From: Haemonchus contortus | Taxonomy: Eukaryota > Nematoda > Chromadorea > Rhabditida > Trichostrongylidae | Direction: 5' to 3' | Assembly: GCA_000469685.2 (NCBI GenBank) | Contig: LS997567.1 | Location: 42,218,775 to 42,282,774 of the forward strand | Length of the DNA stretch: 64,000 nt | Shown: piece after piece, positions 40,896 through 54,100 of the stretch | How the letters are laid out: each line of letters begins with the position of its first letter | Numbering within the stretch: the first letter of the stretch is position 1 | Program-made: the position numbers and the translations under genes | The notes under the pieces: generated by a model | What the model was told of the DNA's origin: nothing | What the model saw: the letters and a program-made list of their open reading frames with translations, nothing else | Databases searched by the model: none

Positions 40896-42288
40896 GTATG
40901 TCGGAGGTGGACATTGAAGTTCTAAGAGGTACAAACTCTGGATCTTGTGCACGGATATTTCACGTCCGTACCGATCGATTCCGTATACGATTTTTGGACA
41001 TTGGCGTCGATGATTTAGATGTGTCTGTGTGTATTCAATTCTGCAAATTATAGCTTTCCCTGTGGCTTAATGGTATCTTGGGTGGTCGTGCTTCGTTGGA
41101 ACGAAATCACCCATCACATGATGTGCTGCTGTCAAGCCCGGAGCCAGGTTCACCTGAATAGCTTAAATTGTTCGCGGAAATGTCCTCTCTCTAAACGCGA
41201 CCATTACAGCTACAGCCATTCTTTGTGAGCTTCAAGCCACTAGTCTCCTTAAATGCCTCACAGCATTTATGCCCCTACTTTTCTTCAGCATCTGTCAGGT
41301 CTACGCGTATCGCTCTCCATACTACTACTCACTTTGGATTATCGTATTCATCACATTACTGCTTAATCATCGGTCATCAGTCGGCCAGACCAACTAACTC
41401 AAGTAAATTACTGCCAACACGATGTGGCATGACTATCATGTATAAATAGACGAGTTCTCGATACTACTTACTTAAAAATATCTTCATAAATCCACATAAT
41501 GGGGGCTATTAACTGACCGGACCCGATCATTGCAAAGACGTTGCCGACTCAGTCCGCATGCCAAGCATGAATGTTTCATGTTAGCTGTTTCCAGCGTAGC
41601 CCCCCAATCATCCTAACACATTAGTGTCCGCTTGATCAGTCAGTCGACTATAGAGCTCTTCCGTTAGTCATTTTTCTTTACATGTCGCTGTAATTGTCTA
41701 CTATTCGAAATTTGGTCGATTTTCTTATAAGGGTGAAACGGAATTTTCGGGGCACAGTGGCTGGCACATGAAATATTTTCCGAGAACGAAAATATGGCTT
41801 TCTTCTCTGACGCCAGTCACCCTCTCACACAGTTTATTCTCAAGCTGTGCAAGGTCGTTAGGGAGTTTCACTCGATCTCTTTCAGTTTCTTAGCACCATC
41901 ATCAGTTAAGATAGCAGTAACGACGCGCGTCATAGCAGCCACCATAAAGTCTCCCTCCGGTCTTTTGATGTTCTTCCCCATTTGCCTATGTGATCTATTG
42001 TATTCCGAATATTTTTGCATGGCATGGAACCCCCCCGAATACAGCCAGCCAGCCGGGCTATTCGTTAGAGCTGGGATTCGAGCAAAGCCACTGATGAGCT
42101 GTGTGTTCCATGTTCCACACGCTGAGCGCATTTACGATTATGGTGTCAGTTCCGACGACACCGGTAACTGGGAGGCTGCTCAGATTTCTTTGTTTTGTTT
42201 CTGGTGGCGCACTTTCGTCGCCTGGGCGCTCATCTGACACCGTCGTCAGTATGAGCTCATGAGCGTATTGTCGTGAACGTCGCCAATA

Positions 42289-42363
42289 TGATTTTAGTGC
42301 GTCGTGAATTGAATTTTCAACCTCAAACTGCCAGTCTGTTGTTGTTAGCCGGTGGCTCCGATT
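42289..42363 (+). CDS. unc-58: Weak candidate first exon of the K2P gene, starting MILVRREL
   Basis: An ATG at about 42289 begins MILVRRELNFQPQTASLLLL and AGGSDCN, followed by a possible donor gtgtat in phase 1 near 42370. Exact ends are uncertain by a few bases because two GT dinucleotides are adjacent. An open reading frame on the opposite strand covers the same bases. Confidence 0.22.
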
Positions 42364-42730
42364 GTAACGGTGTATGTGCCGGTGATACGTCGTTTTCTTC
42401 TTGGTGGCCCCACTCAACCGCATTCATCTACATTTTTCCATTCCATTGCCATGGCTATGCCCCTGTAGCGTACTTCCCACTGACTTCGGTCCTAATACAG
42501 CCTCCCCTCAGAATTCAGACATTCTTCAACTTGCTTTTTTATGAGCTTCGGCCCATCCGTCTCTTCAGCACAACTGGTCTGAAAGCCCACAAGTATCACC
42601 CATCCCCTGACTTCCCAAGTATTACTCCTTCCCTCTTGGATCTTCAGTGGGGCCTAGTTTCAGCATGATCAGCCAGGGCTGTTACAACTGCTGCTGTAAT
42701 GAGGAACAGGCTCACTGACTCTGAAGGGTG

Positions 42731-42783
42731 CAGCACCAACTATTGCCAACTACTGACTAGTTCGAAGGGAGTAGTTGGTGCTG
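42731..42783. repeat. 12-bp perfect inverted repeat with 29-base loop
   Basis: CAGCACCAACTA at 42731-42742 and its reverse complement TAGTTGGTGCTG at 42772-42783. Confidence 0.75.
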
Positions 42784-43461
42784 AAGTTTAGAAGCAACCC
42801 TACCGGCTCTCGAAGTTCTTATGAATTGGGAATTTGTTGTTTGTCAGCTCAGTTAGTAGGTAAAGTATTGATTGCATTAGGTTGACGCCCCATATCCATC
42901 TATAGGTAGGGTAGAGCGTCAGCGGACAAGAATAATAAATGAGTCTCATCAAGGGTTGGACCTGAGTAATGTGGGTTGTCCCCCGCGTGTTTACATGGGT
43001 AACTTGACATAATTCTAGCAGGTTCGACTGCCATTACTCCAGTACTCACCTAGTTGGTACCAAAACATCGTTCGTTCGCTTCGACGCTCAGCTCTCCTTT
43101 GTCCGCCACCGTATCTTAGCCTTTCCGCCACTGCTGAATCTACTCCGGATCCGCCAAGATACTACTGACCATAATATACTGACTTATAGCCTATTTTAAG
43201 TTTCCGTGCATAGTTGGGCGTGTACGTTACGGACTTCCGTAGTCGACGTCGCCACATTTCCTACTGCCATTGTCCGCCATTGCGTTGCACCCTTATGCTG
43301 TGCGCTCATGGTGGTGCCGTCTGAAGCTGAAAGTCCGTTTCTTTCTTTGATGATCGACCATTGTGAATAGTGCTATTCGGAAGTGCTAAAATGCTCGGCA
43401 TTGAATCGCTGCAATCAGGCGCTCAACCAGCGTGCTGATCGCAGCCGATGTGTTGCCGCGT

Positions 43462-43660
43462 ATGTTCTTCTACAGGCCGCGTAAGCGGCATGTGCCGCCG
43501 CGGATGATCTACTCGCAAGCGTTCCGTAACGAGCAGTTCAGTCCAGCGGTTGCACTATTCTCAGCGGCTGGACTTATTCGTACCACCGCTGGTATTCATG
43601 AAGAGGAACGTGCTGCCGCCTCTACTAAAAAGCATCCTCCTACCACCTCAGCCGCTACAA
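43462..43660 (+). CDS. unc-58: Alternative first exon of the K2P gene, starting MFFYRPRK
   Basis: The ATG at 43462 opens 66 codons plus one base, ending at strong donor gtaagt (43661), phase 1. The final A joins AT at 48886 to make an Asn codon. The residues (MFFYRPRKRHVPPRMIYSQ, then a tail ending HPPTTSAAT) are basic then Ser/Thr/Ala-rich. The first four residues equal those of the exon at 47754, which suggests related alternative starts. The frame is open upstream to 43432 but contains no earlier ATG. Confidence 0.65.
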
Positions 43661-45789
43661 GTAAGTTTATTTCTCCATGTTTCATGTCTACGTAGTTTAC
43701 AAAGGCTCAATTACTGGTAATGACTAGTACAAAGCCCAATACAATCATCCTAAGAACTTGTAAGCCTTACGAAATCTATCGATCCTTCATGTGCCTTCCT
43801 TCAAGTAACTTGACCATAATGGAGCCCTGGCGAATGCCCTAATCTGAGCTCCGAAGATTAATGGCAGTGCAGAGAAAGGCAAGGTAGATAGCCTGGAAAC
43901 GAGAAGGGAACAATGACTAGTAGATTAATCAAAATTTCCAAAAATGGAAAATGAAAATCCAACTGGCAGCTGGTCATATGCCTTTAAGTCTCGAGATTAT
44001 AGCGCTGTGGACTTTCTGATAATGCGGGCACTTGTAAATAACCCACATCCATTATGACAGCTTTTCCATGATTTATTTCCCAGAACAGTTCTTTACTGCA
44101 TAGTAGTTATGTCTTACTGTATATCGGTGATATATGAATTCCTCAAAGATCTGTAGGAACTCATTTGGTTGAGGCCGAACAAGATTTACTGGCTACGTGC
44201 AATGTTATCTGCCAATGATCTATGATAATATATCCCTAGCTGGGCCGAATAACAAGTAATAAATGAGTAGGAGTAACAAGTAATGGATGAATTTCAGTAA
44301 AGTATAGAATGGAAAGATTTGAAAACGTTGTTGGGGTGTCTATACAGTATCCTATATCGGACCTTTACGTACATATTTCTCAATGTTTAGCTGGAGTGAA
44401 GCTTAGGGACAGCACAGTCCTGTGTTAACCCCGTATACAAACTTAGTAATATATGTATATCACTAATTTATGAGCAAATATGTTATTCCTACAAATGAAA
44501 TATAAATATTGGCATGCACACTTTTATCTCGGCCTATATGTACGTGTACACTGTAGAAGGGATCAGAACATTGCTTGATAACTAACTTACCACTTACATC
44601 TACTTTACTAGTCTTCAAAGGAAGTAAAAACAATAGTATCTTCTACCATGACTCTTCTTTATAACGAAATTCTTCACAGAAACTTGTTCACTCTGACGTT
44701 TGACCCGATAGCCCTGCTTCAGGCCCATGTTGGCCCCTATTCTGATATCCCAACCCCCTCCCCCAAAGCACTCTAATCGACCGTTGATGCTGAGGATCGA
44801 TGTAGGGCCCGAACATAATGAGGAATCCTATTGATGATCAGAGCAAGTCGAGCTTCTCGAGTAATACAGACCATTTTGACGTTCCAGTCAAAGCAGCACC
44901 AATACTAGTAGGACGAGTTAACCAGTAATAGCAAATAGAACATTCTGAAGGCGTACCCTTCAGAGTACAGTTAAATAAATATGAATAGAGCTTGGGTAAT
45001 TCGGCTAACATCCCCGAGGGCTTATTGAAGTCTGATCGATTGTCGGGCTTTATAGCATTTTTTACAAGCCATTCGGTTCTTTCCTTCACACATTAATTCA
45101 TGTCCTTAGCTAAAGCACTTGTACTTTATTACTGTACAATAAAACGAAGTCTCTAAGTAGTACTGCTTAACAAAAGCAGTTACACAGCTCTACCAACTTC
45201 TACTTGCTGAGAAAGAGTTATCTGGTACGAATAAGCTCGATCTAGTTCGTTAATTGCACTGGTAAACTGTTTTTTCTTTTGGTTACAGCTACGCAGTAAA
45301 TGGTGGATATTACCTTATTACCAAGTTAATAGTTGGTATAAGTATGTGCTATTGAGCCGCGTTCAATGTGTTGTCCTCGGTTTTATGCGGGTTTTATGGT
45401 TGAGCCCAATGCCACTCGTCGTCCATGAGGTGCCAGTCTGTTTAGCGAGGCTATCGAACTGAGGTGACCGGCTGTGCTTCAACTTCTTCTCTGTCGACTT
45501 TGGTATTACTTGTTTTCCCTCAAAATCATCCTATACCAGTAATCCCTTCATTAGATTTGTATGCGTGACTACTGGATTCAGCCGCTGTCCAACAAAAGCC
45601 GATAACTGCAACATCAGGCAATTCTGCCGACCTCCCACATATCACCGCTCGTCGCCACACTCTTTCCCTTCTCTGTCTCCATTCTTCACTCATTGACACC
45701 TGTCAACAACATCAAAGTGGCGAATTTACAAGTTCATGCTGGATATCATGCATTCACAATGTTCATTGGACCACCGAGTCTAGCATGTC

Positions 45790-45841
45790 ATGATTTCACC
45801 GCGACATTTGGACGTATTCCAACTGATCGCACAGTGTGAAG
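45790..45841 (+). CDS. unc-58: Candidate alternative first exon of the K2P gene, starting MISPRHLDV
   Basis: ATG 45790, 17 codons plus one base, donor gtttgt at 45842, phase 1. It encodes MISPRHLDVFQLIAQCE. It is short, so a chance match is possible. The overlapping frame that contains ATG 45759 also reads through this region. Confidence 0.33.
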
Positions 45842-47753
45842 GTTTGTTTTGGTTCATTCTTCTGACATGTCTAGCTCTTCTTCCCTGGAATTTCGGGTTC
45901 AAAGCAGCTTTGAGACCGTTGTAGGTTTCGATGCTTTCAGTAGATAACCGAAACTAATACTTCTAGCTGGTAATTTTATTATTTCTCCATGTAGTCGATT
46001 TATCCTGAACAACCTTTGATGAGTATTTCAAGAAACTTCTTTTTACTCATACTCGTAATCTACTGCCAGCCAAAGGTGTTTAGATACTGAGATTTTTCAC
46101 AGCAAAAAATAATGGTTTCCCTGATAATAAAGGGGCCATTACTTTCGTATTTTATAATAGCAGGAGGGGAGACGGGTGGTAGGATCGGATTTGTGTAGTC
46201 GATCCGCCGCGCGCGGCAGTCGCGGACCATTCGCCTCGTTATTGCAGTTTCAGCGCCTTTCATACAGCTCGACATGCGATTACCATTTTTGGCACGATTC
46301 TAATGTTAGTTCATTTGTTCGTTATTTTCACTTGCTGCTGCATTCTGCTAAACTCCTTCGCGCGCGGTGTCTCTCTTGCCGCGGCACGACCATTTCGTTC
46401 CCACTGCATCACACCCTAGCAGGAGATCTCGCAAACTGCCGTTTCAATCAATAATCGTGCATTCTGTGAAATGCACAGTATATGTACTAATAAGCTCATG
46501 TTTTCGTTTCACGTACACCTTTTTCGAAACTACAACAGCAGACGTCGAATACTTGTTTTTCACTGTAGAGTATCCTTCCTAATGAATGTTACTATAACAA
46601 ATGCACGCTTTTTAGCACGCTCACACCAATGAAAATAAGAAATTTAGGGTTTGGGTGATGGTGGTTTCGTTGGCTCATCCTTTCCTGGCTGTACGGTGTT
46701 CTTGACATAAAAATCCACAGGGAATACACTTCATTACAAGCTACTGGAGACAAATATACTTACAGAAAGAACGGGGACTGCATGAATCTTCAATTCAACT
46801 CAACTGACTAGACTTTAATGTCTTCCTCTTGCTTCTCATTCATTTCTAAGTACTTGACTGCTGAATTAAACGGCTTATTAGCTCCTCCCTTATAGCATTC
46901 TTGATAGACATCCTTCAGGTAGTGTCAAGGAAGGAAGGGACAAAGATGTTCTACTACTTTGGCAGTATAAGTTTAGCCCTAGAGTAATGTAGTCATTCAG
47001 AGTGCAAGTTATTAGCATCCAAGCTCTATTTCCCCCTATCACAAAGAAAAATCAATTGGAGACAGCGCTAGCTCGGGGAATAAGTTGCTATGATGAATAT
47101 CTCGGCTTTGAGATTGTAGCGTTTATTTTTAGGAGGACTTTACTTCCAGCGCCCATATACTTGTCTTACAAACCAGTATCAATTCCTCCGTACCGCTTTG
47201 ACATCAGAAAATCTGTTGGTTTGTTACAAGTGCAACCGACATACATACATATTTCATTTTGTTTATATGGGCATTAGTGTTCTCGAAGGGCAATTTCCCT
47301 GTTGTTGAGAAGGCTAAGAATAAAGAATGGAACGATAGGATTGCCAGAGGAGTATCATGGGATAGCCGAAGATTGATTCTGAAAAGCTGCAAAGTCTGAT
47401 GTGATTTAGACATCTGTGCTAATCTAATTTCAATAGTTTTATCGGAAGGGAAATAACTGGAATAGCATAAATTGTAAGTGTTGTCGGTTGGTGTTATCCT
47501 CCGGATTTCCCGATTGAGCAATTCGTCGTCCACTTTCGTCGTCCTCTCTTCACTTGACCTCCTCCGACGGGACTCCTCGGCTGCTGCTGCTGCTGATTGT
47601 ACTGGTAGCTCTGCTGGCCGACATATGATAAGCCCGCCCACTAGCTCTTGCTTGCTTGGTTTTAAGCTCGACGGCTTCCCTGACACCTCATACGTGGTGA
47701 GCTTAAGGGTGAAGTTTAACATCACCCATTGCTCATCACTGACACGAACGACG

Positions 47754-48135
47754 ATGTTCTTCTATTCACCGAATGCTCGACTATCGACAAGTGGTCCAGC
47801 ACGACGACCAACCCTTTCACATGCTACATTTCTAAATGTTGGCCATCTTGACACTAGATTGTCCTATCAGATTCCGGAAATCCTATCTCGCCATCACACA
47901 ACCGAAACCCAGGAGCTACTACGGAATCTACCAGAAGAACTTCGTGTTGAACAACGGCAAAGCTTTGCTCTGCCTTTTCGACACGATCTCCATGCCCAAG
48001 ACCGAGTCGAGCTCTGTGCTTCACCGGTTTCCCCCGTATTCTCAACAACTGAAGCACGTCGAACCAGTCGGCAACAAAAGGTTTTTCTACGTCGTCCCAC
48101 AATTTCCATTCAAGACGATGGAAAAATCGTGATAG
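47754..48135 (+). CDS. unc-58: Alternative first exon of the K2P gene (longest N-terminus)
   Basis: The ATG at 47754 opens 127 codons plus one base, ending at donor gtaatt (48136). The extra G completes an Asp codon with the AT of the exon at 48886. The product starts MFFYSPNARL and ends ISIQDDGKIVI. It is hydrophilic, with no membrane segment, consistent with a cytoplasmic N-terminus. The frame is open upstream to at least 47478, so an earlier start cannot be excluded. I chose this ATG because the first exon at 43462 also begins MFFY. A second forward frame is also open through 47836-48132 and reads protein-like, but it hits a stop just before the donor. Confidence 0.75.
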
Positions 48136-51100
48136 GTAATTTGCTTTTTTCATGGGAACATGTCCATTTCCAATTTTGTTGTTTCTCATTTCCCCTTCTT
48201 TCATCTTCTTTTTCTCAATGACATCCGAGCATCTCGACAGGCGGGAGCGTAGTGTATTTACTAAGAAAAAACGCTCAATTTGCTTTTTGGGTTTATCAGA
48301 GTCATCGATGATGTTGTGTCCTGAGTGTCTCACTATCTTGCTGGTAATCTGCGAGTTGTTTAGGTAGTTTTTACATTTTACTCTGGGCTATAACCTATTG
48401 GCTTGTTAGCGTCTCGATGCGGATGTGGTTGATGGCCGTATGAGTAGAGATATATTTATCGGAAATTTCTGCTTTCCACTGCAAACTCCATTATGAGACG
48501 CCCTAGTGGGCGAGCGGCCTATAGCGGTCAATTGGTGGTTACCAGTAGACATTGCTTCATCAAAGAAACGGCCAGCACTACACCTCATTCAACAGACTGA
48601 AAACGAGACTGTCACTGAAAACCAAATCAAATAAAATTAAAATATTGATGGATCATCGATTTCGTGGCAAGACTAGCTTGCATAGATGGCCATATGACCT
48701 GCGCTATAATTAGGCGGTCAAGGCGTAGCGTCCGACAGGACGTACCAAACAGTGTCTCCATGCCAGGGCGATCAGTATCTACAGTGTAAAACTGCGGGGG
48801 TTTTAAGTCTAGGTGAGTGAGTGTGAATTTTATCCATGGACCATTATAAATTTGATCACATCAATAACCAGTAATTTTTTTTCAGATCATGTGACAGCCA
48901 GATGGGAAGGTGTACCGTTGAATTCACAATCGGCGTTAATTGACGCCGATGATGGCGCCACTGTCATCACCGATACCATCAAAGACGACGCTGAACGACA
49001 AGAGCCGAAAAGCTGCCCACAGCAAACTGTCAAGGTGATCAATTCCATCCATAGCCTAACTCAAATCTCTTTTATTTCCCTTCAATTCCTTCAAAATATT
49101 CTATTTATGTGGTCATGTCGACGCTTTGCCTCCTCTCTTGGCAACACATGACCACTTAACCTTCTCATGCTTCCGAATCGAATTTCTGTTCCATTTGGAA
49201 TTTTCTCTTCAAAATAACCCAAGAGACTTCAAAAGATGCCCTTGAATTTGCCAGTTTCTGGCTGATTTATTTATATCTGTTTTTTTTTTCGTTTCACTGT
49301 TATTCCACCACCAAGCGGCCGGCTAACTTGTATTGGTTTGGTGTTAACCATGAAAAATACGCGCTCATTCATAGCGCATAGCGCCTAGGGACAAGAATTG
49401 CCGGCGTAGAATGGACCTGTGCTCGTTTTTCAACGGCCCGTGCCGCTTTTTGGCAATGGCGTATGCTGCCAAGAAAAGGATGACACGACAAATGCGACTG
49501 GCCGATGAAATATGAGTGATGACAAATGACTTGGGATTGCTTGGCGTTTGAGAATTGCTTTGGGGCTGTTGAGTATCATCACTCATCTCAACAAGATCCC
49601 CCTCCTATTTGCCGTCCAAGTTGTTGTCGAATTATCGACTGCTCTTTTACGTATATACGTAAGCAAAAACTGCGGATAACAAAGTTATGAAGTAAGTATT
49701 AGACTACGGATGGCAGTGTACTCTCAACGAGTAAAAAAGTTGTAAAGTTGTATACCGCAGCTTGCACAATCTCAATCGGTCCAACTAAAAAAGTCCAGCT
49801 TCTCGAGACTCATCGGCGTACACTTGCCCGGAACATCGCAAAGACAGGATTCCAAGGTAGCAAAGATTTGCCAGTGGAATCTGAAAAACCAGACACGAGC
49901 AAGTGACATGAGTCTCCACTGAACAGTCAATGAGAAGAAGGAAACTACTGCTGAGGGGCTAATTTTCCTAGGTGTTAATTAAAAAGCCTATAAAATCAGT
50001 AAAATGAAAAGGGCAAAGTTTCTGGATGTACGGGCGCACTCATCCTCTACCAGCACATTTTAGTAAGTATTCCGGCCTGTTTTGTCCTACACAAGGAAGT
50101 ACGGGAGTTGGCTGATATGAAAGCGTGGGCGTTTATTCCTCTAGACAGGCTTGTGCTTGCTGCCAACTCTGGGAGGATGAAAGCTGGCCTAGTTGACGCG
50201 GGAGTTGGGAGAGGATACAGGGCGAAACGTCATATCTGAATTGTTCCCAGATGCCCAGAAACTACCCACATCTCCTTCTATTTCATGAACCTTTGAACAT
50301 CTGTAAGGATGATTAAAAATGACGGGTAAGCACACGTTATATCAAAAAGGTCATGCTCAGAGTTTAGAATGATTTTACCAAGGTAAGTTAAGCTAAACTT
50401 CCAGCTTCATGTGCAGGGTTATTTGGACGTCCACCTTTTCAGAAAGGGCAAAGCGTCGTACGTGGCAAAGGAGAGTAAGTCTAGTAATAAGTTATGCGTT
50501 ATGTATGCAACTGCTGTCTGTCCTCTGATGGACATGACCGGAAGCTCATTTACTAGTTCTAGTGACCTCTTTTACAAGTACATAAGTTTCAAAATCAAAA
50601 GGGATCCATAAAAATTGTGCATTTTCCAAAAAAAAACCCTCCCATGACAATTTTCATTGGGCATCGAACGATACTGCATTTTAAGTTCATTCCCTGTAGT
50701 TTGCGTAGGCGAGTAGTAAAAACTGTTGTGAACACAATTCTAATACTCTGGTTACAACGCGATGGTTTTCCCGACTTTTTGAGGTTGCTTTGTATGACCT
50801 CTTATGACCTACTGTATCACCTTTTCTTTTCTTTATTTAAGTATTAGGTTGACAAAAAGGTTCTGCGACAAAAAATTCGAAGCGTTAAAATTTAGTATAA
50901 ACAATGTGAACACGATAGCAAGGGTAATAAACTTTGGGGTATTCCCTGGGCAATCAACACATGAGTAAACAAGGGCATGCGTGTGAGCTTCCGCCACTTT
51001 ACCACCAATCAGTTTACAACACCAAGCTCGTACCATCATATTCTACTGAACACGTCAAGGGAAAACGCGAATGTAGTGGCTTCACTGCAGGAGATTCCAA

Positions 51101-54100
51101 ACTTCGGAGTAGTGCAAGCATCGTCTCATAGTCTTGGGGGGGAGGGGGGGGGGGGGGGAGGGAGTGGTGAAGGCCTATTCCCTATGAGTTTCTAATCGCA
51201 AACTGGATAGTCACAGTTATCGTTCACCTATGAAGCCTAGCATTCCGCCAACGTGGTGGAAATAGACGTTCAATACCGTGACTCAGGTACCCACAGAACG
51301 ACAACGATCGTCGAGATTTTGCTTTAAAGGCCCGTCAAAAATTCACCGTCCTCGCTTTGCTTTAGGTTGTTCATCAGTCGTACTACTGGAATGTTGCCCC
51401 TTCCGACTACCATGTGCCCCGCCTTCCCAAGCGTCCCTTCGTGGGGAAAAAAGCTCGTACCTTAAAATGATCCGAAAACGGAAGTCAACGATTTGTTTGA
51501 GCCTCAGCTTCCTGACTTCCGAAAGGCATCAGTGATTTGCTTAAAAGATAGGAGAAGAACGTTGGTCTCTCTAGTGATTATACTTTTTATATTTGTTCAA
51601 TTTGGATATTTCTGGAGATTAAAATTCCTAAATTTAAAATAACTTTCTTTCCATCGAAGAAATTGAACTGCCCTTCTGATTGAAGAAGTAGTAGAGTCTC
51701 CATGATTGTTTTCGAGTTTATTTTCATTCATTTCAGTATATCAAAATCCTCACACCTCATGTCATACTGGTTGCCGTACTTATTGGTTATTTGTGCCTCG
51801 GAGCATGGATACTTATGCTTCTCGAAACGAGAACAGAACTTCTGGCTCGATCAAGAAAACTTGTTCGGTAGGTGTTACTGGTAATAGATGGAGTGCGTTT
51901 GAGATATTTTAGGATTTTCCTTTTTCATTTCCAGACTAACCAATATGATGTCCAATTTCACTGCGGAAAGTTGGCGGATACTGAACGAAGCTCAACATGG
52001 TGGTCGTTTAGTTGACGAGCAAGATTGGGCAGCAGCGTTTCGGTACTCATATAATGGCATATATTTACATATTCTATCAAGATGTACCAGTTTCTTTCTA
52101 CTACATTACGCTCACTTGTTATCCAAGCTAGTCAACTTAGCTACTGATTGCGGACATACGGGGATAATTGTTCTTGGGCGTATATGGGCAAGAATGTCCG
52201 CTGCCCATTTTTTTCAGAGGGGAAAAAAACTAACTAGACAGCTTTCTATGCTGTATACCCAACGGACGTTGTCCTTTAATTGTTAATTATCTGAAGAACT
52301 CTTTCCATTACAGAGTACTCTGTTTGTGGTATCGAACTTGAAGAAACATTCGTTCAGAGCCAGTGCTGATCACTTTTGAGATGTATTTCAGGCCATTTCC
52401 ATTTGAAACAGGAATTTTAGTTGAGCTACCAGTTATGGGCCATGGCATTACTCGTGTCCAGATGAAAGTCGACGATGCACATGACTATGATCGAGTGAAT
52501 GCCACCCGCATGCCTTTTTTGGTACCCCCCTACTGGCGCGCCATGAAATTCTTGACGCAAACTAATTAGCCATGCAAAACTCCCTCACTTTGTTCGTCCA
52601 AACTCGTCCAAAATATTCCCTATGTGTATCCCACTAATCCCATCGATTAGCCTTGGGAGAAGCTAATTTTGGGCAACATCATTTTTCAAGAACTCCTGAT
52701 GTACCCCGGTTACCAGGGCCAACCCTATAACCGCGGAAGTTGGCTCCTGTAGTTGAATTCCATTGAAAATTTTCTCCGAAGATGACGAGAGCACCTGCCC
52801 AAATTCTAAAGAGTCCAGAGGGAGGGAAAGGAGCATATGTTCACAATTTAGTAACTATAAAGTAACTCTAGAGTTATGAATTTATGTCTAATACTGTCCC
52901 TTTGTCAATCCTATAGATCCTGTAGTAGATTCCGCAACTTAAGCTTGACCCTCCCACTAATACCGTGGACGGCGTGGGAATCTGCAATTTTATTGTCGTG
53001 GGGGCGATGAAAAACAATCGTTGTTTCCTTGGGGCCCATCGAAACAGATGTGCCAAAGATTAAAGAACAAAACGGGGGCGAAATACACCAAACGATGATG
53101 AAACTTTGAAAATTTCCAGGGAATGGATGCTATCAGTATCGGAAGTGGTCGACGATCGGCGACCGATCCGTCGAGAGCTAAACCGACCGGACGATCTTGC
53201 CAATATGCATAATAAGTGGACATTTCCAACAGCATTACTCTACGTACTTACCGTATTGACCACTTGTGGTATGTTTTTACTGTAGGGAACAGTTCTACAT
53301 AGAAATACTAGTAATATTCATGGACCAATTGTGTGTGACAAAGCTAATCCCCATGGCTCAACGGGGCCAGTCATATGTCAAAACAAGTTCACCGACACGT
53401 ATGAAAAGTGACATGTCATATACATGAAACCTATCTACATAGGATGATCCCTTGTGGTTACAATGTTTGTTCAAAAGTATCCTTGAAATTCAGAAATATG
53501 CCGAAAAAGCTGGATCATTTGTTCCTGGGAATTCTGTCTTTAGCCGGTTCATATCAAGTTTTGTTTTTTTTTTATCAGCAAGCCCTCCCTTTGGGGCGAA
53601 GAATTGCCACAACGATTTCCTCATACTACGGGATATCACTCGTTACACTACAGTATATCATTATGACAATTTTCTTTATTTGTTTACTTATTGCGCTTGC
53701 ATGGTGCGCTACAGCCTGCGCTCTAAGGCTGAGCCGCTTACTTAAAGGAGCCGGACTTGCAGATGTGAAAGAATTCGCCATATCACATCAATTATAATAT
53801 TATATTAGTTATAATACTACGATATTAGTACTATGAAATCGCAGAGTAGTAAGCAAGTAATCAATACAATTAGTAAGTAAATACGTAAAAGTGAAATTCG
53901 CTTTTTTACGAGTCATTTCAAGCAACTCGTCATCTTCAACGCAAGCTATACATGAAAGCACCAGAGGGAGCCCGAGCGAATCATTCAGCCTATCCTGTTC
54001 TGATTGATTCTCAGGAAGCTGGAGTATTTACTTCAATACATGTGTTACTATCGGCGATGGTAGCGAAGTTACATGGTGCAGCTCTATCATTAGTATGACC

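Noticed and set aside
41794..42237. 147-codon open frame on the + strand (starts MAFFSDASHPL)
   Set aside because: Codon use is not coding-like. Overlapping frames on the - strand are also open, and no splice or motif support was found. It contains a tRNA-like snippet on the other strand.
52363..52569. + strand frame between cap exon and pore exon (ends MKFLTQTN)
   Set aside because: Lies in the intron 52043-53119. The flanking exons already join in phase and it lacks matching splice sites.
53408..53797. 129-codon frame with hydrophobic stretches in the intron after pore 1
   Set aside because: Looks membrane-like only because of T-rich DNA. Joining exons 53268 and 56332 directly completes the filter, so it is not part of the channel.
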